Of a DNA stretch of 42,840 nucleotides, positions 8,657 through 16,011 are shown piece by piece (position 1 is the first letter of the stretch; the number at the start of each line of letters is the position of its first letter). Below the pieces are notes generated by a model that saw nothing but the letters and a program-made list of their open reading frames with translations, did not search any database and was not told where the DNA came from. The position numbers and the translations under genes were made by a program. Origin of the DNA: a virus; the IMG/VR virus record IMGVR_UViG_3300032083_000404, positions 1 to 42,840 of that record. One strand, 5' to 3'.

Positions 8657-8914
8657 ATGGCAACATCATTCAAAGTTAAGGCAGTACAAGAGTTACGAGC
8701 TGCAAAAAAAATAGAGAGAGAACTAGAGGCAAAAGCTGCTGCTGAACACGAAGAACAAAAAGCGGCTAAACAAGCGGCTAATGAAAAAAGAATAGCTGAT
8801 AAAATGGCTAGAAAAGATGAAACTGAACCAACACCAGAACCTGTGGTTAAAGAAAAGAAAACAGCCAAACCAGCTGCAAAAAAAAGAGGTAGACCAGCGA
8901 AAGCTAAGAAATAA
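8657..8914 (+). CDS. Small Lys/Ala/Glu-rich helical protein with AT-hook-like end
   Basis: An 85-residue highly charged protein. The first 55 residues form a probable continuous helix rich in Ala, Lys and Glu; a T-E-P-T-P-E-P linker follows, then a basic tail AAKKRGRPAKAKK containing an R-G-R-P core like an AT-hook. This tail could contact DNA in the minor groove. It starts 2 nt after the portal stop and overlaps the next gene by 1 nt. The function is unknown; a head-associated or DNA-binding role is inferred from composition and position. Confidence 0.75.
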   Translation: MATSFKVKAVQELRAAKKIERELEAKAAAEHEEQKAAKQAANEKRIADKMARKDETEPTPEPVVKEKKTAKPAAKKRGRPAKAKK

Positions 8915-9096
8915 TGGATGAAATACAGCTGCTTGATAAGATCAAAAAAATTATCGCAGATAGAGAATCTCAGGTGCGAGAAACTTTAATGTCAGGTGGT
9001 TTAAAAGATATGGAACACTATAGATACTTGCAAGGTGAACTATCTGCTCTATACTATATGCAAGGAGAACTTAAAGGATTTTTTAAAGAGGAATAA
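8914..9096 (+). CDS. Small helical protein of the head module
   Basis: A 60-residue protein with predicted amphipathic helices (M-D-E-I-Q-L-L-D-K-I-K-K-I ... Y-R-Y-L-Q-G-E-L-S-A-L-Y-Y). Its ATG overlaps the preceding stop (TAATG) and its stop abuts the GroES-like gene. It resembles short proteins seen near portals in marine phages, but no function is known to me. Confidence 0.75.
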   Translation: MDEIQLLDKIKKIIADRESQVRETLMSGGLKDMEHYRYLQGELSALYYMQGELKGFFKEE

Positions 9097-9528
9097 ATGG
9101 CAGAACTTAAATCAACAAACGACATAGTTGCGGATGCTTATATACAAGAAGAGGCAAGAGTCCTTGACCCTACTTTACTAGACAAATCATTAGTGGACCG
9201 CATGCCACAACCAACGGGTTGGCGCATGTTGGTTTTACCATACGCTGGTAAAGCTACAACAAAAGGCGGCATACATTTAGCACAAAGCACTGTAGACAGA
9301 GAAGCATTAGCAACGGTTGTTGCGTATGTGGTCAAACAAGGTCCTGAGTGCTACAAAGACGAAAAAAGGTTTGGCGGCAAACCTTGGTGCGAAGAAAAAC
9401 AATGGGTTTTAATAGGGCGTTACTCTGGCTCTAGGTTTAAATTGGAGGAAGGTGCAGAGGTTCGCATCATCAATGACGATGAAGTGATAGCCACCATTCT
9501 CGACCCTGATGACATAGTGAGTTTATGA
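9097..9528 (+). CDS. GroES-like co-chaperonin (Cpn10 fold)
   Basis: A 143-residue protein with a Cpn10-like core from about residue 37 to the end. P-T-G-W-R-M-L-V-L-P-Y (residues 39-49) matches the GroES opening. ATTKGGIHL corresponds to the mobile loop with its GGI tip (57-59), which in GroES docks on GroEL. ATVVAYVVKQGP and VRIINDDEVIATI match the later strands. The first ~36 residues are an extra N-terminal extension. T4 gp31 is the known precedent: a phage GroES replacement needed to fold the capsid protein. Location inside the head module fits that role. Confidence 0.8.
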   Translation: MAELKSTNDIVADAYIQEEARVLDPTLLDKSLVDRMPQPTGWRMLVLPYAGKATTKGGIHLAQSTVDREALATVVAYVVKQGPECYKDEKRFGGKPWCEEKQWVLIGRYSGSRFKLEEGAEVRIINDDEVIATILDPDDIVSL

Positions 9529-10451
9529 TGAATGAACAAGAAAATGCACAACAAATTCAGCCAGAAGCTGATGATGTTGAAGTAGAGGTAGTAGAACAGG
9601 AAGCTTTAGTAGAATCTAGCCCAGACGATGAGCTAGAAAATTATACTAAATCGGTTTCCAAAAGAATAAATAAGTTGAATGAACGCAACAGACAAGCTGA
9701 AGAAAAAACAGCTGAGTTAGAGCGTAGATTGGCTCAAAAAGAGCAAGAAACAGCTTATATGGCTCAAGAAAGGTTGCAAACGCACCAAACCTTGATACAA
9801 AAAGAAAAGGAAGCAATACAAGCTAAAGAGATGCAAGCTGATGACTTGTACAAAAAAGCAGTTGATTCTGGTGATGCTGAGTTAATGTCAAAGGCTGACA
9901 CTCTTAAAAGTGATCTGAGCATACAAAAAGAAAAAGTTAGAATGGCTGAAGCACAGTCACAACAAACTTTTCAAAATCCACAGCCAGTACAACAACAACA
10001 ATACCAAGAACAAGCACCAGCTACTGTAGAGCCTAGTACACAAGCAAAAGGCTGGCATGACAAAAACCAATGGTATGGTGACAGTAGTAATGATGACAAT
10101 GTACAAGCGACACAATTCGCTTATTTCACACACTACAATTTAATTAACGAAGGTTATGAAGCTGATTCTGATGACTATTACAGTGAGCTAAATAACAGAG
10201 TTTATAAAGTTTACCCTGATTTACAGGGCAATAATGACGTTCAAAATGAAGACAGACCCACTGTGCAAAGAGTCGCTTCAACTTCTGTAGGAAGTCGTCA
10301 AAAAACACAAGGCAAGAAGAACGGAGTGACTTTTTCTAAATCAGAAGTTGAACGTCTCAGAGGATTGAAACCACATAATATGTCTGAAGAGGCATGGTTA
10401 AAATCTGTTGCTAAAGAGAAACAAAAAATTTCACAAAGAGAGGCAAAATAA
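9525..10451 (+). CDS. Probable scaffolding protein
   Basis: A 308-residue protein (307 if the second ATG at 9528 is used). It has an acidic N-terminus, a long coiled coil (about residues 45-150, rich in Glu, Gln, Lys), a Gln/Pro-rich linker, and a basic C-terminal end (L-K-S-V-A-K-E-K-Q-K-I-S-Q-R-E). Acidic/coiled-coil body plus basic C-terminal capsid-binding hook is typical of internal scaffolds that guide prohead assembly and then leave. Its position between portal and capsid genes agrees. The assignment is by architecture; no enzymatic motif is seen. Confidence 0.75.
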   Translation: MMNEQENAQQIQPEADDVEVEVVEQEALVESSPDDELENYTKSVSKRINKLNERNRQAEEKTAELERRLAQKEQETAYMAQERLQTHQTLIQKEKEAIQAKEMQADDLYKKAVDSGDAELMSKADTLKSDLSIQKEKVRMAEAQSQQTFQNPQPVQQQQYQEQAPATVEPSTQAKGWHDKNQWYGDSSNDDNVQATQFAYFTHYNLINEGYEADSDDYYSELNNRVYKVYPDLQGNNDVQNEDRPTVQRVASTSVGSRQKTQGKKNGVTFSKSEVERLRGLKPHNMSEEAWLKSVAKEKQKISQREAK

Positions 10452-10452
10452 A

Positions 10453-10932
10453 ATGACTAACGAAATAGAACAAGAAACTACAACCAGAAAATCCCGTGAA
10501 TCCGAGTCACACGCTAAAGAAACTCGTAGAACCCCATGGAGACCAGTAAGAAAACTAGAAACACCTCCAGCACCTGAAGGATATGAATATCGATGGATAA
10601 GAGAATCAATGATGGGGCAAGAGGATAGGGCTAATGTAAGTAGAAGAATTAGGGAAGGTTGGGAGCTTGTAAAAGGTTCTGATTTACCTCAAGAATTTGA
10701 CTTACCAACTATGGATTCTGGCAGACATACTGGTATTGTATATAACGAAGGACTACTCTTAGCGAAGATACCACTTGAAACCATTGCTGAACGTAATGCT
10801 TATTACCAAGGTAAAAACCAACAAGCGAAAGAAGCGTTAGACAATAATATGTTTAATGAATCTTCAAAAGATGGAAGGTATGTCAAGTATGACTCGCAAA
10901 GAAAGTCTAATGTTACTTTTGGAAAAAAGTAA
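10453..10932 (+). CDS. Capsid-module protein of unknown role
   Basis: A 159-residue protein. The N-terminus is charged and Arg-rich (T-R-K-S-R-E-S-E ... R-R-T-P-W-R-P). A conserved-looking middle P-P-A-P-E-G-Y-E-Y-R-W-I-R is followed by R-I-R-E-G-W-E-L-V and G-L-L-L-A-K-I-P. I recall similar proteins just upstream of capsid genes in marine phages, but their role is not established. The ATG at 10453 is chosen because it lies 1 nt after the scaffold stop; an in-frame upstream start at 10408 would lie inside the scaffold gene. Confidence 0.8.
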   Translation: MTNEIEQETTTRKSRESESHAKETRRTPWRPVRKLETPPAPEGYEYRWIRESMMGQEDRANVSRRIREGWELVKGSDLPQEFDLPTMDSGRHTGIVYNEGLLLAKIPLETIAERNAYYQGKNQQAKEALDNNMFNESSKDGRYVKYDSQRKSNVTFGKK

Positions 10933-10955
10933 TTAATATAAATAGGTAAAAAATT

Positions 10956-11543
10956 ATGGCTAATAAAGATGCCCCATTTGGATTAAAACCTGTTCGTATG
11001 ATGGGCGGAGCACCCTATTCTGGAGGTCAATCCAGATACAGGATAGCTAGTGGAGCCACAACACCAATTTTTAATGGCGATTTAGTTACGCAATTAACAG
11101 CTGGAGTTTTGGGTCGACATGCTGCAACTGGTACTGTTCCGATTGTCGGAGTGTTTAATGGAGTCAGTTATACTGACCCAACTACTGGCGAACAAGTATT
11201 TAAAAATTACTATCCCGGAAGCATTAGTGCTTCTGACATAGTAGCTAACGTGATTGACGATTCCAATGTCGTTTTTGAAGTACAAGCAGACGCAGCATTG
11301 CCTGTTGCTGACTTGTTTGGAAACTTTGACATTGTTGACGGCTCTCCCGTTGGCGATACAGCCTCTGGACGATCTAATGCCGAGCTAGATGTAACTACTG
11401 GTGCTACCACTGCTACTCTACCTCTAAAAGCAATAGACATCTCTGAGGACCCTGATAACGATGATGTTTCATCATCCAACACCAATGTTCTGTGTGTGAT
11501 TCAAAACCACATCATGGGGCAAAAAGGTGCTGGTCTAGCATAA
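10956..11543 (+). CDS. Capsid-associated protein (candidate decoration protein)
   Basis: A 195-residue protein with the opening APFGLKPVRMMGGAPYSGG and a beta-rich body. No enzyme motif is visible. It sits immediately before the major capsid gene, where decoration or head-stabilising proteins are usually encoded. The gap to the capsid gene is 12 nt with an AGGTAGG ribosome-binding site. The virion role is inferred from context. Confidence 0.75.
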   Translation: MANKDAPFGLKPVRMMGGAPYSGGQSRYRIASGATTPIFNGDLVTQLTAGVLGRHAATGTVPIVGVFNGVSYTDPTTGEQVFKNYYPGSISASDIVANVIDDSNVVFEVQADAALPVADLFGNFDIVDGSPVGDTASGRSNAELDVTTGATTATLPLKAIDISEDPDNDDVSSSNTNVLCVIQNHIMGQKGAGLA

Positions 11544-11555
11544 GGTAGGTAAAAA

Positions 11556-12473
11556 ATGGCAATATCAAGAGCTCAACTCGCTAAAGAGTTAGAACCCGGA
11601 TTAAACAGCCTCTTTGGCTTATCTTACGATGAGTACGACAGAGAGTACGAAGACATCTTCTCTATAGAAGATTCAAACCGTGCTTTTGAAGAAGAAGTGT
11701 TAATCACTGGTTTCGGTTCGGCACCAACTAAAAGTGAAGGTCAAGGCGTTAGCTTCGACAACGCATCTGAAAGTTACAGTGCACGTTACACCCACGATAC
11801 AGTGGCGTTAGCGTTTGCTTTAACAGAAGAAGCGATTGAAGATAACCTCTATGATTCTTTAGGTAAAAGGTATACAAAAGCACTAGCGAAATCTATGGCT
11901 AATACCAAAGAAGTTAAAGGTGCTGATGTGTTAAACAACGCTTTCTCATCCAGTTTTACTGGTGGAGATGGTAAATCTCTAATAGCAACAGATCACCCAC
12001 TGTCAGGTGGTGGTTCAGCTGCTAACAGAGCAACATCAATGGCCGATCTTAACGAAACTTCTTTAGAAGATGCGTTGATCGACATAAGCGGATTCACAGA
12101 TGACAGAGGACTTACAATTTCTGTTCAAGCGTCAAAAATGATAGTTCCTAGTGAACTGGTTTTTGTTGCTGAAAGAATTTTAAATTCTAATTTAAGGTCT
12201 GGAACATCAGACAATGATCTAAATGCTGTAAGAAGCACAGGGGTATTACCCGGTGGTTATTCAGTAAATCATTATCTAACTGACCCAGATGCTTTCTTCA
12301 TCTTAACTTCTGTCACCGATCAAGGCGATGGTCTGAAAATGTTCCAAAGAAGTGGTATGGAAACTTCTATGGAGCCTGACTTCGCTACAGGAAACATTAG
12401 ATATAAAGCGCGTGAGCGTTATTCTTTTGGTTTCTCTGATTGGAGAGGAATTTATGGGTCGCAAGGTGCATAA
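11556..12473 (+). CDS. Major capsid protein
   Basis: A 305-residue protein resembling the Mu gpT-like branch of HK97-fold capsid proteins. Motifs include E-L-E-P-G-L-N-S-L-F-G at the N-terminus, a conserved A-T-D-H-P-L-S-G-G-G segment in the middle, a T-D-P-D-A-F-F-I-L-T segment and a C-terminal Y-S-F-G-F-S-D-W-R-G-I-Y-G. Size, position after portal and scaffold, and a strong terminator directly downstream, as usual for a highly expressed gene, support the call. No long propeptide is visible. Confidence 0.88.
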   Translation: MAISRAQLAKELEPGLNSLFGLSYDEYDREYEDIFSIEDSNRAFEEEVLITGFGSAPTKSEGQGVSFDNASESYSARYTHDTVALAFALTEEAIEDNLYDSLGKRYTKALAKSMANTKEVKGADVLNNAFSSSFTGGDGKSLIATDHPLSGGGSAANRATSMADLNETSLEDALIDISGFTDDRGLTISVQASKMIVPSELVFVAERILNSNLRSGTSDNDLNAVRSTGVLPGGYSVNHYLTDPDAFFILTSVTDQGDGLKMFQRSGMETSMEPDFATGNIRYKARERYSFGFSDWRGIYGSQGA

Positions 12474-12516
12474 CTCGAACGATTAGAAATACCGTTTATA
12501 ACTCAAGTATTTCAAG

Positions 12517-12542
12517 AAAAGGCCCTTCGGGGCCTTTTTTTT
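12517..12542 (+). terminator. Rho-independent terminator after the major capsid gene
   Basis: The stem GGCCC / GGGCC encloses a TTCG tetraloop and is followed by a T8 tract; A residues precede the stem. It closes the head operon. The same hairpin is repeated at 13471. Confidence 0.95.
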
Positions 12543-12576
12543 GTTTTGATTCTTTTATTTTATTATGTACATAAAC

Positions 12577-12637
12577 TTGCACATTTGTGTAAATAGTGTA
12601 TTATGTATATGTGAGATTAATAAATGAAGGAGAAAAA
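12577..12637 (+). promoter_or_regulatory. Promoter cassette copy 1 with operator-like dyad
   Basis: The -35 box TTGCAC (12577-12582), a 16-nt spacer and the -10 box TATTAT (12599-12604) form a sigma70-type promoter. The -35 lies inside a near-perfect dyad TTGCACA-TT-TGTGTAA (12577-12592), a likely operator. The conserved leader GTGAGATTAATAA and AAGGAG (12627-12632) precede the ATG at 12638. The arrangement recurs at 13532 and 32663. Confidence 0.85.
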
Positions 12638-13459
12638 ATGTTTGATTCAGAAAATTATGATAAGAGGTTGAGAAGAGCAGAGGCCACATATAATGGTCAG
12701 TTCTACACCAAAGCAGCTAAAAAAGATGCTATGGCCGATCTCAACGAAGCTTATAAAATTTGTTTAAATCACGCTAATAAGTGTTGGAGAAATAAAGTAA
12801 GAGAAGAGTTAGGCACAGACTATGATTTTCTAGGTTCAGAGTGGCAAGCTTTTAAAGATGCTAACCCTAGTAACGATGTTCCTTATGATCTACACCAAGT
12901 AAGAGAAGCTAAACACTCCGAGTATTTCCAAGCTTTCGGTGGAGTCTGGAATTACATAGATAGCTTGGTTAAGCTTAGAGCGTTTTACAAAGAAGCAGAG
13001 ATTATTGCCAAACCAAAAAAAGTTAAAACCGAGGGTGTTAGAACTGATAGGTCTGCTAAATACTGGGGCCACTGTCAGATATGTCAAAAAAGACACAAGA
13101 TAGATGTTCAAACTAATAAAATAGCTGACCACGGTTATACAGTTGATGGTTGGAGAAACGGCAGCTGCATGGGCATACACGCTCTTCCATTAGAACTTTC
13201 ATGTGATTTGGTCAAAAAAGAAATTGTAAATCTTAAAGAAGCTTTGGCTCAATATCAAGAAATGGAGAGACAGGGCAAAAAAGTCTTTGAGGGTATAGCT
13301 GGCAGATGGGATAGACAAGAAGAAGGAACTCCAATATATGGTGAGCCTACTAAGTACATCAAATACTGCAAACAAGACCTTGGAGTTTACGAAAAAGTCG
13401 TAGAGAAATGGTATGCACTTAATCTTGAAGACTTAGAAGAAGTTTTGTATGACGACTAA
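12638..13459 (+). CDS. Accessory protein with C-x2-C ... H ... C zinc-like motif
   Basis: A 273-residue protein with its own promoter and terminator. A helical, charged N-terminal half precedes a probable zinc site (W-G-H-C-Q-I-C-Q-K-R-H) followed by A-D-H-G-Y-T-V-D-G-W and G-S-C-M-G, a pattern I associate with phage and plasmid proteins of unknown function. The C-terminal part is helical and charged. ATG 12638 is fixed by the AAGGAG ribosome-binding site; an upstream in-frame start at 12596 would lie inside the promoter. Flanking repeats of a terminator-promoter cassette mark it as a moron-like insertion between capsid and later virion genes. No enzymatic activity can be assigned. Confidence 0.85.
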   Translation: MFDSENYDKRLRRAEATYNGQFYTKAAKKDAMADLNEAYKICLNHANKCWRNKVREELGTDYDFLGSEWQAFKDANPSNDVPYDLHQVREAKHSEYFQAFGGVWNYIDSLVKLRAFYKEAEIIAKPKKVKTEGVRTDRSAKYWGHCQICQKRHKIDVQTNKIADHGYTVDGWRNGSCMGIHALPLELSCDLVKKEIVNLKEALAQYQEMERQGKKVFEGIAGRWDRQEEGTPIYGEPTKYIKYCKQDLGVYEKVVEKWYALNLEDLEEVLYDD

Positions 13460-13470
13460 ACTTACAATCA

Positions 13471-13496
13471 AAAAGGCCCTTCGGGGCCTTTTTTTT
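13471..13496 (+). terminator. Rho-independent terminator, second copy
   Basis: The same GGCCC-TTCG-GGGCC hairpin with preceding A-tract and T8 tail as at 12517. It ends the single-gene unit at 12638-13459 and is followed by promoter copy 2. Confidence 0.95.
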
Positions 13497-13531
13497 GGCC
13501 TAAATTTATTAATATTTATATGTATAAATAG

Positions 13532-13594
13532 TTGCACATTTGTGTAAATAGTGTATTATATATATGTGAGATTAATAAATAAAGGAGAAAAAAA
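13532..13594 (+). promoter_or_regulatory. Promoter cassette copy 2 with operator-like dyad
   Basis: TTGCAC (13532-13537), a 16-nt spacer and TATTAT (13554-13559), with the dyad TTGCACA-TT-TGTGTAA at 13532-13547. The conserved GTGAGATTAATAA leader and AAAGGAG (13581-13587) lie upstream of ATG 13595. It is nearly identical to copy 1, and shares an extra upstream AT-rich block (ATTAATATTTAT) with copy 3. Confidence 0.85.
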
Positions 13595-13705
13595 ATGATA
13601 AGAGTGCTTAATTTTTTAGAACAATGGAGCATGCTTGCTGGGTTATTTAACATGTTTGCTTTTGTCTTTGTGATCGAAGCAGTAATTAAAATGTTGGGGG
13701 TGTAA
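13595..13705 (+). CDS. 36-residue single-span membrane peptide
   Basis: The ATG at 13595 lies 7 nt after AAAGGAG and directly follows promoter copy 2. The product has 36 residues: a short N-terminus (MIRVLNFLEQW) and one hydrophobic segment (about residues 12-34, rich in Leu, Phe, Val, Ala). Its stop is 2 nt before the next start. The strong promoter and ribosome-binding site make it credible despite its size. Its role is unknown; inhibition of a membrane function or superinfection exclusion are possibilities only. Confidence 0.7.
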   Translation: MIRVLNFLEQWSMLAGLFNMFAFVFVIEAVIKMLGV

Positions 13706-13707
13706 AG

Positions 13708-14121
13708 ATGGGTAACAGAGCAGTGATAACAATTAAAGAGGATGGAGTTGCAAAAGAAAATTGGAACTCTTTATATCTACATTGGAATGGTGGCAGAGAC
13801 AGTGTTGAGCCGTTTCTTCATGTAGCTAAACTTTACGGTTTCAGAAGCGCTGATTCAACTTACGGCATCGCTAGACTTGCTCAGTTGATAGGCAACTGCT
13901 TTGGTGGCACCTTGTCTTTAGGTGTCGGTAGATACGGCAGACTTGATACCGATAATTACGATAATGGTGTTTATGTCATAGGCAATAATTGGGAAATAAT
14001 CGATAGAGAGTTTTTCAAGGGCAAAGAACAACAAGAATATGATTTTGACGAGTTTGTTGAAACCATAAGACTAAAAAACGACCATGTGTTTGGATATGAA
14101 GATAAAGAGGAGGTGGCATAG
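13708..14121 (+). CDS. Accessory-island protein with YLHWNGG motif
   Basis: A 137-residue protein starting MGNRAVITI, with Y-L-H-W-N-G-G-R-D-S-V-E near residues 23-35 and an acidic C-terminus. Proteins with this N-terminal pattern occur in many phages and some plasmids as far as I recall, without known function. It is the second gene of the unit driven by promoter copy 2 and overlaps the next gene by one base (TAGTG). Confidence 0.85.
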   Translation: MGNRAVITIKEDGVAKENWNSLYLHWNGGRDSVEPFLHVAKLYGFRSADSTYGIARLAQLIGNCFGGTLSLGVGRYGRLDTDNYDNGVYVIGNNWEIIDREFFKGKEQQEYDFDEFVETIRLKNDHVFGYEDKEEVA

Positions 14122-14462
14122 TGGCTGGAACTTGTTTTGAAACATCTTTAAAAAAGTGGTTAGAGCTTTTTTATAAAGGTGGCAAAGACATAAAAATTGC
14201 TCACGGTTTAGTAACAGGTCAAGTTGGTTATGTAAAAGATAAAAAATATGGACATGCTTGGGTAGAGATAAATGACCAAGTGTGTCTGGACACAGAAACA
14301 AACATTACATTTCCTAAAAAAGAATATTACAAGATTGGCAAAATAAATCCAGAAGACGTGTATCTTTACGATAAAAAAGAAATCGGGCATTGGGTAACGA
14401 CAAACGGAACTTATGGCCCTTGGGAACTAGAAGAAACAGAATTTGAAAAGGAGATGGGATGA
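14121..14462 (+). CDS. Small protein with transglutaminase/papain-like Cys-His-Asp pattern
   Basis: A 113-residue protein with a GTG start at 14121, supported by AGGAGG at 14107-14112 and overlap with the previous stop. A Cys near the N-terminus (A-G-T-C-F-E), then Y-G-H-A-W-V-E-I and C-L-D-T-E about ten residues later, resemble the Cys, His and Asp blocks of transglutaminase-like peptidases. The spacing is compact and the Cys helix is not clearly of the family, so this is a hypothesis. Its 3' end overlaps the deoxyribonucleotidase gene by ATGA. Confidence 0.75.
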   Translation: MAGTCFETSLKKWLELFYKGGKDIKIAHGLVTGQVGYVKDKKYGHAWVEINDQVCLDTETNITFPKKEYYKIGKINPEDVYLYDKKEIGHWVTTNGTYGPWELEETEFEKEMG

Positions 14463-14947
14463 TAAAAAAAATATTTGTAGACATGGACGGTGTACTAGCT
14501 GATTTCGTCAAGGGTGTTGAAGGACCTAAGTATCTAAACGGGCCGTTTGTAAATGTGCACGACTATGATTCAAGAAAGATAGAACTCAGCAACAATGGTT
14601 TATTTAGAGACTTGCCATTGCTTGATGGTATGGACCAACTAATGAAACACATAAAAACAGAGTGTGCAGCCAAGGACATATATTGGGAAATACTCACCTG
14701 TACAGGCATGCAAAACAGACAGATAGTGGCCAACGATAAAATAGAATGGATAAGAGAGCATGTCGATAAAGATGTGGTTATAACTTGTACTTTCAAGGGT
14801 GTGCAGAAAGCTGCTTATGCAAAAGAAGGCTACATATTGATTGATGATACAGAAAAAAACATAGACGCATGGAAAGGTGCTGGAGGCATAGGCATACTTT
14901 TTAAAGATGCTGAGAGCTGCATCGATGAGCTAAAGACACTTCTATAG
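14459..14947 (+). CDS. 5'(3')-deoxyribonucleotidase-like HAD phosphatase
   Basis: A 162-residue HAD-superfamily protein of the NT5C type (PF06941). Motif I is FVDMDGVLADF with nucleophile D8 and acid/base D10; motif II is L-T-C-T-G; the C-terminal acidic motif is Y-I-L-I-D-D-T-E-K-N-I. Family members remove the phosphate from deoxynucleoside monophosphates. In a phage this would adjust dNMP pools, for example by removing an unwanted nucleotide. It is coupled by ATGA to the preceding gene and ends the island before a strong terminator. Confidence 0.88.
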   Translation: MIKKIFVDMDGVLADFVKGVEGPKYLNGPFVNVHDYDSRKIELSNNGLFRDLPLLDGMDQLMKHIKTECAAKDIYWEILTCTGMQNRQIVANDKIEWIREHVDKDVVITCTFKGVQKAAYAKEGYILIDDTEKNIDAWKGAGGIGILFKDAESCIDELKTLL

Positions 14948-14963
14948 TTTGCTAATTTAAGGT

Positions 14964-14998
14964 CCTAGTAGTATGATTTTACTACTAGGATTTTTTTT
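14964..14998 (+). terminator. Rho-independent terminator closing the accessory island
   Basis: A perfect 10-bp stem CCTAGTAGTA / TACTACTAGG with a 6-nt loop, followed by A and T8. It insulates the island from the next virion operon. No clear promoter is visible between it and the gene at 15067, only a strong AAGGAGG ribosome-binding site. Confidence 0.95.
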
Positions 14999-15066
14999 AC
15001 ATTGTTTTATCAACTGACCTAGCAGACAAGCCGAGATGATAAGACTTATTTCCGAAGGAGGAAATT

Positions 15067-15594
15067 ATGGCAAATTCGACATTTAATGGACCTGTAAGGT
15101 CCGAGAATGGCTTTAAAGTCATTTCAAAAGCAGCCAAAACAGGAACTGTAACCACATCATTTACTTTAGACGGTAATGGTATGCAAGTTACACCTGTGGC
15201 TTTAGCTGATACTACAGCTATTTCATTAACCGCAGCAACACATGGTGGAAGAGTTGCAGTTGTGCCAGCATTAAGTGCTAATTGCACACTTACTCTACCG
15301 TCACCATCTGCTGGTGTTTACTTTAAATTTGTTTATGGCGGTGCAGCAGAAGAAACTGAAAACCTTATCATTGATACAGGTTCAGACACTAATTTCTTTT
15401 TAGGTGGAATTGTTCATTTAGATTCTAATGCAGATAATGTTTCTGTATATGCAGATGGCAACTCTAATTCTATACTTACCCTAACTGACTTTGGTTTGTT
15501 TGAAATAAACATACTAGCCAAAGATTCAACTAATTGGTATATATGGGGCAATCAAGAAGGTGCAGACGTTCCAGCATTTACTGACCAATCTTAA
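15067..15594 (+). CDS. Beta-rich virion protein (candidate decoration/fibre component)
   Basis: A 175-residue protein with opening ANSTFNGPVRSENGF, low charge and high Thr/Ser/Ala content, suggesting a beta-sandwich or trimeric virion protein. The AAGGAGG site before the ATG predicts high expression. It starts the second virion block. No catalytic motif is visible; the structural role is inferred from composition and context. Confidence 0.8.
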   Translation: MANSTFNGPVRSENGFKVISKAAKTGTVTTSFTLDGNGMQVTPVALADTTAISLTAATHGGRVAVVPALSANCTLTLPSPSAGVYFKFVYGGAAEETENLIIDTGSDTNFFLGGIVHLDSNADNVSVYADGNSNSILTLTDFGLFEINILAKDSTNWYIWGNQEGADVPAFTDQS

Positions 15595-15606
15595 TAGGAG
15601 TAAATA

Positions 15607-16008
15607 ATGGCAGACGCAGTAACCTCACAAACTATTCAAGATGGGCAAAAAATTGCTATTTTGAAGTTTACAAATGTATCTGATGGCACAGGTGAAAGTG
15701 CTGTCAAAAAGGTTGATGTATCAGCTTTACAAGCAAATAATAGTGGTGATGCTTGCACTTCTGTTTCTGTGGCTCGTATTTATTGGGCCACAAGAGGCAT
15801 GGGTGTAAACCTAGAATTTGACGCTAGTACAAATGTACTTTTGACTGGTTTACCAGCAGACAGTACGGGAGATGAATACTATGACTTGTTTACAGGCATA
15901 CCCAATAATGCGGGCAGCGGTGTAACAGGTGATATTGATTTTACGACTGTATCACATTCAAGTGGTGATACTTATTCGATCATATTGGTTTTGAATAAGA
16001 ATTATTAA
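15607..16008 (+). CDS. Beta-rich virion protein of unknown role
   Basis: A 133-residue Thr/Ser/Gly/Ala-rich protein (ADAVTSQTIQDG at the start, SIILVLNKNY at the end). Its repeated short beta-type segments resemble capsid decoration or head-fibre proteins. It follows the previous virion gene by 12 nt with a TAGGAG ribosome-binding site. I do not recognise a named family. Confidence 0.75.
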   Translation: MADAVTSQTIQDGQKIAILKFTNVSDGTGESAVKKVDVSALQANNSGDACTSVSVARIYWATRGMGVNLEFDASTNVLLTGLPADSTGDEYYDLFTGIPNNAGSGVTGDIDFTTVSHSSGDTYSIILVLNKNY

Positions 16009-16011
16009 TGA

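Noticed and set aside
12611-12624. TGTGAGATTA in the promoter leaders as a CRP half-site linked to the phage cyclase
   Set aside because: Only one half of TGTGA-N6-TCACA is present, and it lies downstream of the -10 box; the conserved dyad has a different core.
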